Shown piece after piece: positions 53,704-62,662 of a stretch of 64,000 nt of DNA. Within the stretch, counting starts at the first letter, position 1; every line of letters starts with the position of its first letter. Below the pieces are notes generated by a model. That model had not been told where the DNA came from and did not search any database. It saw only the letters and a list, made by a program, of their open reading frames with translations. Both the position numbers and the translations under genes were made by a program. The DNA comes from Candidatus Poribacteria bacterium (GTDB taxonomy: Bacteria > Poribacteria > WGA-4E > WGA-3G), in NCBI GenBank assembly GCA_958295945.1, contig OY282386.1, forward strand, positions 3,534,001 to 3,598,000, given 5' to 3'.

Positions 53704-54462
53704 GTGGCATCAATAAATGACATCGCAAACGAATTTATCCGTGAAGAAATTGAAGAATATCTTGAACGTCCTGATGAGATAGAACGTTTTATTGAGATGT
53801 TCTCACAGGCATCATCTGCGATGCAGGACATTTCTGCTGCACTGATTGATGGTGACCATCACACCGTTGACGAACTCACAGAAGAAGCACTTGGTAATGG
53901 CACTGAAGCTTTAGAAATCATGGATGATGGTTTAATAATTGGGATGGGTATTGTTGGAATCAAGTTTCGTGAAAATTTCATCTTTGTTCCAGAAGTACTT
54001 GCTTGTGCACGTGCAATGAAAGCAGGAATGGCACATATTGAACCGATCCTCTCCGATTCTGGTATTGAACCTGTTGGTACAGTCATCATGGGAACGGTAA
54101 AAGGAGACCTACATGACATTGGCAAGAACCTATGTATTATGATGTTGCGCGGTGCTGGTTTTGTCGTCCACGATTTAGGGGTAGATACATCCGAAGACGA
54201 GTTTATTGAAGCAGTAGAAGAATACGAAGCACCCATTTTAGGTATGTCTGCTTTACTCACAACCACAATGCCAAATATGGGTAAAACGATTGATGCATTT
54301 ATTGATGAAGACCTACGCGAAGAAGTGAAGATTATGGTCGGTGGTGCTCCGGTCACGCAGACCTTCGCAGATGATATGGGGGCAGATGGATACGGAAAAG
54401 ACGCTCTGGAATGTGTTTCTTTGGCAAAGCAGTTTCTTGAAGAACCCGATGAAGAATGGTAA
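53704..54462 (+). CDS. Corrinoid (B12-binding) methyltransferase protein
   Basis: A 252-residue corrinoid protein of the MtbC/MttC/MtmC type. It carries the methyl group between a substrate-specific methyltransferase and an acceptor enzyme. The N-terminal helical cap (about 25-120, 'EALGNGTEALEIMDDGLIIGMGIVGIKF') precedes a Rossmann B12 domain with 'GTVKGDLHDIGKNL'. D135-x-H137-x-x-G140 is the DxHxxG motif whose His binds cobalt. 'MSALLTTTMPNMGKTI' and 'KIMVGGAPV' are further family blocks. The GTG start at 53704 follows GGGAGGATTACGC. It is followed by its activator and a homocysteine methyltransferase-like gene, but no MttB/MtbB-type gene is present in the window. Confidence 0.92.
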   Translation: MASINDIANEFIREEIEEYLERPDEIERFIEMFSQASSAMQDISAALIDGDHHTVDELTEEALGNGTEALEIMDDGLIIGMGIVGIKFRENFIFVPEVLACARAMKAGMAHIEPILSDSGIEPVGTVIMGTVKGDLHDIGKNLCIMMLRGAGFVVHDLGVDTSEDEFIEAVEEYEAPILGMSALLTTTMPNMGKTIDAFIDEDLREEVKIMVGGAPVTQTFADDMGADGYGKDALECVSLAKQFLEEPDEEW

Positions 54463-54481
54463 CGCTTGTTAATAGATTTAT

Positions 54482-56395
54482 ATGAAGAAAATTGACAAAT
54501 CCGAATACGAAAAACGCCTCAACAAAATCACAGAAATTTTTGAAGACCTTGTCACACATGCTGACGAACAAGCAACCTACCGCTGCCCTTACAAAAATAG
54601 ATTTGACCATTGCACAGCACAATTCGGTTGCCGAAATCAACGGAAGATAGATGAAGGTACTGGACTGCTCTGTGTCGGAGACGATAAACTTGACTATCGT
54701 GATGCATGGGAGACTGATGCCTCAGACGATACAGATTTATTGGATATTAAAACTAACGGCACAATTACTTGTGATGGTAAGACATATCAACTCTCACCCG
54801 GAAAAACCGTTTTTGATTATGCAGACGATTTAGCCGTTCAAGTGCCTACCTCATGCATTCGCACAGGACAATGCCATGAGTGCATCGTTGAGATAAAGCA
54901 AGGAATGGAACATCTTCGTCCCCCAAATGACGCAGAGTCTTTCCTGCGAGACAACTATCGACTTGCTTGTCAGTCTATTGTTCTTGATATAGATGCCCAC
55001 ATTGAATTCACACCACTCCGTCGCTCACCACGAATTTTGACACAGATTGGGACAGTTGGAGAGAAAACCGACACTTCCCAATCTCTCAATCCACTTGTAA
55101 CACAGAAAGATGGCATTGTCTATTATGACAGCGAACCCGTTGACCGCTTCCGTGGACATATCTATGGACTTGCTTTAGACATTGGCACTACCACTGTGGT
55201 TGCCAATCTTGTGGATTTAGAAAACGGAGAGACAGTCTCAGTCAGTTCTTTTGAAAATCCACAACGGTTCGGTGGTAGCGACATCATGCACCGTATCTCT
55301 TATGATGGAGAGTTTGAGGGAGAACTCCGAAAATCACTCATCGCTGCGTTGAATAGTCAAATCATGGAGATGTGTGAAACGCATGATTTTGTGCGGCAGG
55401 AGATATACGAAATCGTAGTTGCAGGCAACACAACGATGCGCGACATCTTCTTCCGACAAGATGTGCAAAGCATCGGTCAGAAACCGTATAAATCCACAAT
55501 TGAACATGAGTATCTTGAAGGTATGCGTTCAACTACTTCATTAACTGAAAAGGCACGTCGAATAGGTATCCGTTCAAATCCCAAAGCGTTGGTCTACAGT
55601 TTACCACTGATTGCAAGCCATGTTGGTGCTGATGTCGCTGCGGATTTAGTTTCTATTGACATGCAATCACAGGAAGAGATCGTAATGTTAGTGGATGTTG
55701 GCACAAACACAGAGGTCGTTGTAGGAAATTCAGATCGGATGGTTTCCGCATCATGTCCTGCGGGACCCGCATTTGAAGGTGGTGGAATAGAATACGGTAT
55801 GCCTGCATATCCTGGAGCGATTGAATCGGTGATATGGAACGACGGTAAGATTGAATATGAGACTATTGATGGTAAAGAACCGCAAGGATTGTGTGGTTCA
55901 GGACTTATCTCTCTACTCGCTGAAATGCTACGGAATGACCAGATGAGTCCTAAGGGAGTATTCGCAAATAGAAAACAACGGATATTGGAACTTTTTCCCG
56001 AACACGGAATCACCTTCTCACGAGATGATGCAAGCAACTTAGCACAAGCAAAGGCAGCAAACTACTGCGGACAGTATATCGTCCTACGTCATTTTGGATG
56101 TTCGCCACAGGACATCAGCAAACTCTATTTAGCAGGTGGATTTGCAAACTATGTCAATATTCAAGACGCCATTGATATAGGTTTCCTTGCACCTGTGCCA
56201 GAGGAGAGAATTGTAAAAATAGGCAACGCGGCTGTCGGTGGGGCAAAAGAGGTCCTACTTTCAAGAGAGAAACGGATTGAAATAGAGAATTTCGTCAAAA
56301 ACATTGAGCATATTGAACTGGAAACCACATCCGATTTCTTTGATGTTTTCGTGGAAGGGTGTCAATTCAAACCCATGCCAACTGATATTGTATAG
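54482..56395 (+). CDS. Corrinoid-activating ASKHA/ferredoxin protein (DUF4445, RACo-like)
   Basis: A 637-residue reductive activator of corrinoid proteins, which re-reduces inactive Co(II) with ATP. The N-terminal Cys-rich stretch (YRCPYKNRFDHC...GC, about 38-55) is unusual. A 2Fe-2S ferredoxin domain follows, with C125-x5-C131-x2-C134 and C163. The DUF4445 ASKHA ATPase begins with 'LALDIGTTTVVANLVDLENG' (about 230-250) and includes 'VVAGNTTMRDIFF', 'MLVDVGTNTEVVVGN', 'CPAGPAFEGGGIEYGM' and 'KLYLAGGFANYVNIQDAIDIGFL'. This matches the RACo/RamA-like activators of methyltransferase systems. It starts 19 bp after the corrinoid protein gene. Confidence 0.9.
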   Translation: MKKIDKSEYEKRLNKITEIFEDLVTHADEQATYRCPYKNRFDHCTAQFGCRNQRKIDEGTGLLCVGDDKLDYRDAWETDASDDTDLLDIKTNGTITCDGKTYQLSPGKTVFDYADDLAVQVPTSCIRTGQCHECIVEIKQGMEHLRPPNDAESFLRDNYRLACQSIVLDIDAHIEFTPLRRSPRILTQIGTVGEKTDTSQSLNPLVTQKDGIVYYDSEPVDRFRGHIYGLALDIGTTTVVANLVDLENGETVSVSSFENPQRFGGSDIMHRISYDGEFEGELRKSLIAALNSQIMEMCETHDFVRQEIYEIVVAGNTTMRDIFFRQDVQSIGQKPYKSTIEHEYLEGMRSTTSLTEKARRIGIRSNPKALVYSLPLIASHVGADVAADLVSIDMQSQEEIVMLVDVGTNTEVVVGNSDRMVSASCPAGPAFEGGGIEYGMPAYPGAIESVIWNDGKIEYETIDGKEPQGLCGSGLISLLAEMLRNDQMSPKGVFANRKQRILELFPEHGITFSRDDASNLAQAKAANYCGQYIVLRHFGCSPQDISKLYLAGGFANYVNIQDAIDIGFLAPVPEERIVKIGNAAVGGAKEVLLSREKRIEIENFVKNIEHIELETTSDFFDVFVEGCQFKPMPTDIV

Positions 56396-56420
56396 AAATT
56401 AGGGAGATAACACTAACATT

Positions 56421-57413
56421 GTGAAAGACTTTCGAGAACGATTAAAAACTGATATTCCTATTTTATTTGATGGTGGATTCGGTTCTCAATTATTTGCACG
56501 GGATATTCAACTTGCAAACAGTGCTATAGCAAATGAAACATATCCTGATGCGGTTGTTGACATCCATATAGATTATATCAATTCAGGTGCGGAGGCTATC
56601 GGCACAAACACATTTGTCGCTTCTCCTCTTCACTTGGATATGGCAGGACAGGACAAAACCGATGCACAACGACTCATTCGACTTGCAGTACAACATGCAA
56701 AGCATGCAGTCGCAGAGAGTGATAGGGATGTCTACATTGCGGGTTCTGTTGGACCATCGCCAGGTGCAATAGAAGCAGATAGCGGCGATACTACCTTCGG
56801 AATTGCAAACGATGCTGTTCGTGAAGCACACAAACTCGTTATCCATACACTTGCTGAAGAGGGTGTTGACTTTCTCTGTCTTGAAACGATGTTTTCGGCT
56901 AAAGAAGCAGCGATTGCAGCAGACATTGCACGTGAAACAGAACTGCCAATCGCAGTCAATATGACATACAAATGGACGAAAGAACGTCGCACAGGTAAAG
57001 AAATCTATAAAACCGATTGGGGGCATTCCGCATCAGACTTGCTTCAAATCCTTGTCAGTGGGGAGTTTTCAAATGGGGATAATCTCCTAAATTATATTGA
57101 TATAATCGGAACAAATTGTGGAGCAGAGTCCAAGAAAGCTGAACATACAGGGATGCCGTATGCAATAACAGGCACGCAGCAACTACTCACCGCGATGACT
57201 GATATGGATTTAAACAACATCCGTATGATGGCATATCCAAACGCAGGCATGCCCGAACTTGATGAAAACTATAAGACCGTTTATTCGCAATCGCCGACAG
57301 AGATGGCGGAGTATGTCCCCACACTTATTGATACAGGTGCATACTTAATTGGTGGGTGTTGCGGCACAACTCCCGCACACATCAAGACGTTCCGCAATGC
57401 AATTGACACTTAA
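56421..57413 (+). CDS. Homocysteine S-methyltransferase-domain protein
   Basis: A 330-residue protein of the MmuM/MetH-N/BHMT superfamily. Zinc-binding cysteines are C233 (GTNCGAE) and C313-C314 (GGCCGTTPAH), the usual zinc triad. The N-terminal 'ILFDGGFGSQLF' and 'SGAEAIGTNTFVASP' fit the barrel. It should transfer a methyl group between a donor and homocysteine or another thiol. Next to a corrinoid protein, a plausible partner is the methyl-corrinoid, making methionine from a methylated substrate. The direction is inference. The GTG start at 56421 follows AGGGAGATAACACT. Confidence 0.9.
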   Translation: MKDFRERLKTDIPILFDGGFGSQLFARDIQLANSAIANETYPDAVVDIHIDYINSGAEAIGTNTFVASPLHLDMAGQDKTDAQRLIRLAVQHAKHAVAESDRDVYIAGSVGPSPGAIEADSGDTTFGIANDAVREAHKLVIHTLAEEGVDFLCLETMFSAKEAAIAADIARETELPIAVNMTYKWTKERRTGKEIYKTDWGHSASDLLQILVSGEFSNGDNLLNYIDIIGTNCGAESKKAEHTGMPYAITGTQQLLTAMTDMDLNNIRMMAYPNAGMPELDENYKTVYSQSPTEMAEYVPTLIDTGAYLIGGCCGTTPAHIKTFRNAIDT

Positions 57414-57421
57414 ACAAAACA

Positions 57422-57934
57422 ATGCAAACAATCACACTGACATATAAAAGACTACCTGACCGTGTTAATTATTTTGAACAGCAGTTGTTATATAAAGACG
57501 AAGAGGTAATCGTCACTTCACAAAGAGTAACACCTTCTGCCCCAATCGTAATAGATGGTCGAATGGTTTTAGGTGACAATTTCACTGCATTATGGTTTGT
57601 CTTCACAGGATTGTGGTATGACATCGGCAAAATCTATAACCTAGACAACGAATGGACAGGCTATTATTGTGATATTATATTGCCTGTTGAACGCACTCCT
57701 GATAAATTTGAAATCGTTGACCTATTCCTTGATTTATGGGTTTCACCCGATAGTTCTTATGAAATACAAGATGAAGACGAGTTTGAAACCGCACTTGAAA
57801 ATGGTATAATAGATGCAGAATTAGCACATAAAGCACAGAATGCGTTAAACAATCTCATAGATGAAGTTGAATCGGGTAATTTTCCACCAGAATTTGTGAG
57901 AGATTTCAAAACTGAAGGACCAGTGGAGCATTGA
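57422..57934 (+). CDS. DUF402 family protein
   Basis: A 170-residue cytoplasmic protein of the DUF402 (FomD-like) fold. The signature is 'WTGYYCDIILPVERTPDKFEIVDLFLDLWVSP', with paired acidic residues that in related proteins bind divalent metal and nucleotides, then 'YEIQDEDEFETAL'. Relatives hydrolyse nucleotide-activated phosphonates or bind RNA-associated substrates; the function here is unknown. It starts 8 bp after the homocysteine methyltransferase gene and ends 1 bp before the aminotransferase, so it is in the same operon. Confidence 0.8.
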   Translation: MQTITLTYKRLPDRVNYFEQQLLYKDEEVIVTSQRVTPSAPIVIDGRMVLGDNFTALWFVFTGLWYDIGKIYNLDNEWTGYYCDIILPVERTPDKFEIVDLFLDLWVSPDSSYEIQDEDEFETALENGIIDAELAHKAQNALNNLIDEVESGNFPPEFVRDFKTEGPVEH

Positions 57935-57935
57935 C

Positions 57936-59144
57936 ATGTCAACTTTAGCAATAAATGGCGGAGAACCGATCCGAACAAAACCGTATCCATCTTGGCCTAC
58001 ACTTGACCCAACTGATATAGAAGCGTTTGAAAGTATCTATAACAGTGGACGTTGGGGAGTCGGTGGGACAAGAGTTCCTGAATTTGCACAACAATTTGCC
58101 GAATTTCACGGTGCAAAACACGGTGTCTGTGTCAATAGCGGTACAACCGCACTCTATATCGCACTGAAAGCCGCTGGTGTAAACCCTGGTGATGAAGTAA
58201 TCACCACGCCATATACATTCCAGGCCACTGTTGTTGCTATCCTCATGACACACGCAGTGCCAGTTTTTGTGGATACGGCACCAGACAGTTTTCTGATTGA
58301 TGTATCCAAGATTGAAGACGCAATCACAGAAAAGACGAAAGCCGTCATTCCTGTCCACATTGCAGGATACCCATCTGATTTAGATGCGCTCGTTGAGATT
58401 TCTGAAAAACACAATATCAAGATAATTGAGGATTGTGCACAAGCACACGGAGCAGAATGGCGTGGAAAAGGTGTTGGTAGTTGGGGAGATTTCGGATGCT
58501 TCAGTTTTCAGTCGTCAAAGAACCTTTGTGCAGGTGAAGGTGGCATCATCATAATGAACGACAGAGAGCTCTATGAACGCGCTTATGCACTCCACAACTG
58601 TGGACGCACACCAGCCGATGCTGAATTGGGTCCTATTGAACCTTTTGGTGGGAACTTCAGAATGACAGAATGGCAAGGAGCACTACTCCTCTCACGTCTA
58701 AGCCGCCTTGAAGAGGAAACGAACCTAAGACACATGAATATGCGATGGTTAGATGGGTGGTTTGGAGAGATTCCCGGCATTAAAGTCACACGGTTAGATC
58801 CTCGCGCCACCCGATGCGGTTCACACGGATATAAAGCAATTTTTGATTCAGAGGAGTTTGAGGGTATCTCACGTAAGGTGTTCCTTGATGCAATGCGGGC
58901 TGAAGGCATACCTATTGGATATTGGTATACAATTCCGATGTCCCGTTCTACATTCTTACAGACCAACCTATTTGGTCAAGACCTTGATTATTCCGATGTT
59001 CACTGTCCTGAAACAGAGAAGATATGTCAATCAGGACTTGCCTTGAGTCAGAATGTCCTGATGGGATCAGAGGAAGACATGGAAGACATCATCGAAGCGG
59101 CAATCAAAATTAGGCGTAATGTCGGAGAGTTAAAGGAAAATTGA
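57936..59144 (+). CDS. DegT/DnrJ/EryC1/StrS-family PLP aminotransferase
   Basis: A 402-residue PLP-dependent sugar or cyclitol aminotransferase. Motifs: 'NGGEPIRTKPYPSWP' at the N-terminus, 'GVCVNSGTTALYIALKA' (about 65-81, phosphate loop), 'EVITTPYTF', 'IIEDCAQAHGAEW' (PLP aspartate), and Schiff-base K195 in FSFQSSKNLCAGEGG. The C-terminal 'RSTFLQTN' and 'CQSGLALSQNVLMG' finish the fold. These enzymes usually transfer an amino group to a nucleotide-keto-sugar for surface polysaccharide or secondary metabolites. No sugar-nucleotide gene is alongside, so the substrate is open. It is the last gene of the operon beginning with the corrinoid protein. Confidence 0.93.
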   Translation: MSTLAINGGEPIRTKPYPSWPTLDPTDIEAFESIYNSGRWGVGGTRVPEFAQQFAEFHGAKHGVCVNSGTTALYIALKAAGVNPGDEVITTPYTFQATVVAILMTHAVPVFVDTAPDSFLIDVSKIEDAITEKTKAVIPVHIAGYPSDLDALVEISEKHNIKIIEDCAQAHGAEWRGKGVGSWGDFGCFSFQSSKNLCAGEGGIIIMNDRELYERAYALHNCGRTPADAELGPIEPFGGNFRMTEWQGALLLSRLSRLEEETNLRHMNMRWLDGWFGEIPGIKVTRLDPRATRCGSHGYKAIFDSEEFEGISRKVFLDAMRAEGIPIGYWYTIPMSRSTFLQTNLFGQDLDYSDVHCPETEKICQSGLALSQNVLMGSEEDMEDIIEAAIKIRRNVGELKEN

Positions 59145-59147
59145 TGT

Positions 59148-59230
59148 TTATAGTAAAAACCATAATTATTTGAACACTACGGTAGGTTCGGTTTCCTAAC
59201 CGAACCGGTGTTTGTGCAGTCTCATAGATG
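59148..59230. repeat. TATAGT-ended element E, copy 3 (left part)
   Basis: TTATAGTAAAA, then the hairpin GGTTCGGTT-TCCT-AACCGAACC (59185-59206) and GGTGTTTGTGCAGTCTCATAG, closely matching 33798-33880. The following 59231-59315 carry another repeat whose reverse complement is present at about 7660-7725 (AACTTTCAGTCCATC...AAAACTAAATAACCCTG). Confidence 0.65.
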
Positions 59231-59338
59231 CGGTTACGAAACCGCACCTACCGCTTTGAATATTAACTTTCAGTCCATCCTGATGTTGACAATTTATTAA
59301 AACTAAATAACCCTGTTAAACTATGGAGAACTATAGTC

Positions 59339-60043
59339 ATGATCAATCCACAGCACAGGACCAATTCTATCCCAAAACAGAATACTAACTCAAATCCACG
59401 GTATGAATTTACCAAGTTTGATTTAACAGAAGACGAATTCAACAATCTGGTTTTCATGGGTGCTCCTTCCCATTGGAAAGAAGCCAAAAACGAAAGTAAA
59501 TCTTGTAATTTCCTATACGATCTATGTCATAAACCCCTTAAGTATGTCGTTGAAAAGGTTATGAGAGGTGCAAAACATTCAGATCCAAACATGGTCTTTG
59601 AGAGATTACTTGATATAAAAACCAAGGATGAAGCATATCCATGGTTCTTGCAGCATTTGCGCATCAGTCAACATTTTAACAAAGAATTAATGGATAGGCT
59701 CTGGATCCGTAATTTGACCAAATATGATGACGTTGGTAAACCTGAAGGCAATAAGTGTGAAAGGACCAAATGTCCTGATGGGTCTTTTTACCTGGAAGAT
59801 GGTAACCACCGTGCACTCGTCTATGCAGTGCATATTGTTTGTGGCGCGGAGTCGTATCGTCCAGTCAAAGTTTTACACGCAACATCATGGGATATAGCAA
59901 ACGGTATTCTCGGTCACCCATGCCAGCCTACAAAAGCTATTGAAGATAACGGACGACTCAAGTTGATAATTGATGGCAAGGTTCTAAGGCAGGATTGTGA
60001 ATTTGACACGCCTATAGAATCTGTATTGTTTAAGTATAGTTGA
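59339..60043 (+). CDS. Protein of unknown function with a ParB-like DGNHR motif
   Basis: A 234-residue soluble protein. Near the middle (about 155-163) 'SFYLEDGNHRALVYAVHI' resembles the DGxHR nucleotide-binding motif of ParB/sulfiredoxin-fold proteins. An N-terminal segment ('LTEDEFNNLVFMGAPSHWKEA') and a C-terminal beta-rich tail ('NGRLKLIIDGKVLRQD') flank it. CTP- or nucleotide-dependent activity is a weak inference. No signal or TM segment is present. It lies between a repeat block and a 54-residue ORF, upstream of the convergent methyltransferase cluster. Confidence 0.6.
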   Translation: MINPQHRTNSIPKQNTNSNPRYEFTKFDLTEDEFNNLVFMGAPSHWKEAKNESKSCNFLYDLCHKPLKYVVEKVMRGAKHSDPNMVFERLLDIKTKDEAYPWFLQHLRISQHFNKELMDRLWIRNLTKYDDVGKPEGNKCERTKCPDGSFYLEDGNHRALVYAVHIVCGAESYRPVKVLHATSWDIANGILGHPCQPTKAIEDNGRLKLIIDGKVLRQDCEFDTPIESVLFKYS

Positions 60044-60109
60044 TACTATAAGTTTAGCACAACATAGGTAGCATTATTCTACCTGTCACTAAAAATAAAG
60101 GAGATAATT

Positions 60110-60274
60110 ATGTATGTTTTAACGGTTCCTGATAAAGATGGACATCGTATGATTGTAAATTTGGCAATGTTTGAAGGCGTTATGATTGAGGTAACTGAAG
60201 TGCCAACGGTAATTCAGAAATTGGATAAGGATATTATTGTTGATATATCGTTATTGACACCTTTATTGCGTTAA
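60110..60274 (+). CDS. Small 54-residue protein
   Basis: ATG 60110 to TAA 60274 encodes 54 residues (begins MYVLTVPDKDGHRMIVNLAM, ends LLTPLLR). A strong AAAGGAGATAATT ribosome-binding site precedes it. The sequence is a mixture of strands and amphipathic helix, with no TM segment. It is under the size usually annotated. Its last four bases overlap the convergent stop of the methyltransferase. Function unknown, but the ribosome-binding site makes it a credible gene. Confidence 0.55.
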   Translation: MYVLTVPDKDGHRMIVNLAMFEGVMIEVTEVPTVIQKLDKDIIVDISLLTPLLR

Positions 60275-61584
60275 CGGAGGACACCGGTGTCTTTGAGTTT
60301 TTGTTTTAGTTGCTCTTGGGTGCCGCTGCCTTTGGTGGAATTGCACGCACCGCAGAGTAGCTGCAGGTTTTCTATACGGTGTGTCCCTCCTCTTGAGCGG
60401 GGTGTGATGTGGTCTATTGTCATGTTTCGGAAATTGAATGGGTATTCACAGCCGTTGCATTTGCCTTCCTGTAGTCCAAATAATTCGTGTTTGTGTGTCC
60501 GGTAATCTTGCAGTTGGACTTGGGACATTGACTCCTCTGCAATGGTTGGCATATTGAAAAGAGCTATGGGTTGTATTTCCTCTGGTGGATCGGGGACTAA
60601 CCTTTCAGGTGGTTCTGTGCAATGGATAACTCTTTGTGCAAATAGGTTGCCGTGTTCCGTAAGTCCTTCGTCACGCTCCAGACGTATTTTCACCAGTTCC
60701 ACTGCCTTTGGACTGAGATCTATGCCGATCCATTGACGTTGTAACCGCTCAGCAGCCACACATGTTGTCGCACACCCGCAGAAAGGGTCAAGCACAATAT
60801 CTCCTTGATTACTTGATGCTTTGATGATCCGTTCTAATAGAGTGAGAGGTTTTTGGGTTGGGTACCCAGTGCTCTCCCTACCTCTAACAAATGGAATTTC
60901 CCACCAATCTTCTCTCACTACATCAGAAAGATAAATATTAGAGTAAGAACCGTCTCTATTTCTTACACGGGCATATCTACGTCCTTCACTATCTGTTTGG
61001 TTGTATCTACCAACATGTTCAGGTGCAACTGGACGAGAGGCTCCTTCTTGTGAAAAGAACATATTTTTAGTTTTTCCATAGAATAAAATCGTATCGTGTT
61101 TTCGGTTGAATCGTTTTTTAGACATTCCACGTCCACCGTAACACCATATAATCTCATTTTGGAAACGCTGGTGTCCGAAGATAGCATCCATCATCGTCTT
61201 AAGATAGTGACTTGCAGTTGGATCGCAGTGTAGGTATATGCTTCCGGTGGGTTTTAGGATGCGGCGCATTTCCAGCATGCGTATTCCCATCATTATGAGG
61301 TAGGCTTTCATTGACTTGCCATGCGTGAATTCTGCGGCTGCGATTGCGGAATATAGGGCTGGTTCGCTTTCTGCGAGTTCTCCATGCCACTTGTTGTCTA
61401 AATCGCTGAGTGACCACGAGTCTTTGAATGCTGCACCTGCTGCATCGCTGCCGATGGGTGCTTCGTAGGTCTTGTTGGAATTGAAGGGTGGATCCAGATA
61501 GATTAGATCTATGGTTTCACTGTCGAAGCCTCGCAGGATGTCAAGGTTGTCACCTTCAAAGATGGTTCTATTTTCTACGTTCAT
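60271..61584 (-). CDS. Beta-class DNA methyltransferase fused to an HNH nuclease domain
   Basis: A 437-residue protein. The methyltransferase half has the catalytic YLDPPFNSN (DPPF 31-34) before the AdoMet-binding motif (D266-P-F-C-G-C-A-T-T), the order of beta-class N4-cytosine or N6-adenine enzymes. A target-recognition region lies between. The C-terminal 70 residues (about 370-437) form an HNH domain: C-x2-C (CNGCEYPF), 'TIDHITPRSRGGTHRIENLQLLC' (H392 in IDHI) and a second C-x2-C (CGACN), with the expected His-Asn-His spacing. This looks like a self-contained modification-restriction enzyme, or a methylase carrying a nicking nuclease. Two small genes lie upstream on the same strand. Confidence 0.87.
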   Translation of the reverse strand: MNVENRTIFEGDNLDILRGFDSETIDLIYLDPPFNSNKTYEAPIGSDAAGAAFKDSWSLSDLDNKWHGELAESEPALYSAIAAAEFTHGKSMKAYLIMMGIRMLEMRRILKPTGSIYLHCDPTASHYLKTMMDAIFGHQRFQNEIIWCYGGRGMSKKRFNRKHDTILFYGKTKNMFFSQEGASRPVAPEHVGRYNQTDSEGRRYARVRNRDGSYSNIYLSDVVREDWWEIPFVRGRESTGYPTQKPLTLLERIIKASSNQGDIVLDPFCGCATTCVAAERLQRQWIGIDLSPKAVELVKIRLERDEGLTEHGNLFAQRVIHCTEPPERLVPDPPEEIQPIALFNMPTIAEESMSQVQLQDYRTHKHELFGLQEGKCNGCEYPFNFRNMTIDHITPRSRGGTHRIENLQLLCGACNSTKGSGTQEQLKQKLKDTGVLR

Positions 61585-61597
61585 ATCGGTATGTTTC

Positions 61598-61861
61598 TCA
61601 AAATAGAATTGCTTCTAATTCTTCTTTAGTGAGAATTAGAAATAATGTTCCCGCTCTATTATAGTCCGGATCACCGAGCGATTTGAAACGGACATGACAT
61701 CTCGTTGGTTTTGCCCAAGGTGTTTCAGGACGTTCCATTTCCGATAATCTATCTAAATGTTCATCAGCACAAACGGTGACTGTCCCGCCATAGATCGCAC
61801 GCACATTTAACACGTCGTCTATGCTCATTTTATATTTTCGCATTACGCTTTCTCTATCCAT
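61598..61861 (-). CDS. Small protein of unknown function in the methyltransferase cluster
   Basis: An 87-residue soluble protein (starts MDRESVMRKYKMSID, ends LTKEELEAILF). It overlaps the upstream membrane protein gene by eight bases and ends 13 bp before the methyltransferase start, so the three are probably one operon. It contains 'WAKPTRCHVRFKSLGD' in the centre and a helical end; no family is recognised. Confidence 0.6.
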   Translation of the reverse strand: MDRESVMRKYKMSIDDVLNVRAIYGGTVTVCADEHLDRLSEMERPETPWAKPTRCHVRFKSLGDPDYNRAGTLFLILTKEELEAILF

Positions 61862-62300
61862 TTGATTCCTCGTTATTTATGCGTTCTTTAACATCATTTT
61901 GGGTATTGGAATTAGTTTTGTTCCTGCGGTTTTGGAAGTAATTATTCACCAAAACACCTATAATAACCACAAGAAGGGGTCCTCCAATTATTGTTAATGC
62001 CCACTTTATAATACTTAATTGTCCATTGATAAAAGCAACATCTTTCCTAAGATTATTTATATCTGTGCTCAATACTGATACTTTTTTGTCTACATGGTCG
62101 CGCAATCTTTTCTCTAATTCGCTCATATTCTCTGTCATATTCTTATCCAATTGGCGTATCTCTTTGATAAGTTCTACATACTGTGAAGTTGACAAGTCAG
62201 AGTCAGAAGTTTGACCAGATTGGGCAAATCCAATAGAATGCATAAAAAGGACAAAGAAAATCCCCAAAATACATAAAAGAATTGTTCGTTGAATTAACAT
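61854..62300 (-). CDS. Signal-peptide/coiled-coil/transmembrane protein in the methyltransferase cluster
   Basis: A 148-residue protein: signal peptide (about 5-26, LCILGIFFVLFMHSIGFAQ), an extracytoplasmic coiled coil (about 38-88, 'VELIKEIRQLDKNMTENMSELEKRLRDHVDKKV'), one TM helix (about 97-118, ALTIIGGPLLVVIIGVLVNNY) and a basic/polar cytoplasmic tail. This is the same layout as the 125-residue protein at 22394, which also neighbours a DNA methylase. Function unknown. It is the first gene of the minus-strand cluster; its stop overlaps the next start. Confidence 0.65.
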   Translation of the reverse strand: MLIQRTILLCILGIFFVLFMHSIGFAQSGQTSDSDLSTSQYVELIKEIRQLDKNMTENMSELEKRLRDHVDKKVSVLSTDINNLRKDVAFINGQLSIIKWALTIIGGPLLVVIIGVLVNNYFQNRRNKTNSNTQNDVKERINNEESNG

Positions 62301-62662
62301 TATAATTCCTTAGATTTATAGTAATAAACTATGTTATTATAGCATATCTCTGAACGCTGATAAAACGCACTTACCAATGTTAGTCTTAATTATAGCACAA
62401 ATTTGCATTTTTTGCTAAATTAACGCTTCTAAAGGGCATGTAAAGTTTTTGGCATTAACCGCCTAATTCATTGTCCGAGGGAACTCCGATTGCCGACAGT
62501 TCGCGATTCGGCGATCGCTTCTATAGGATGTCTGTGTCCATTTAGCAATAACTTTACGTCAACATACCAAATTGAATAAAATATCTTTTTTTTGATATTT
62601 AACTATCCTTTCCAACAGTCAAGACTCTATTATATCAAATGCCATAATTAAGGAGATTTGAA
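62301..62662. other. Repeat-containing divergent promoter region
   Basis: No gene. It contains a relative of the repeat D/array leader at 62451-62526 (GGCATTAACCGCCTAATTCA through the palindromic core) and a TGTAAAGTTTTTGGCA arm of the repeat that follows inverted repeat F. Divergent promoters for the minus-strand cluster and the acidic coiled-coil gene must lie here, but no consensus pair stands out. Confidence 0.5.
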
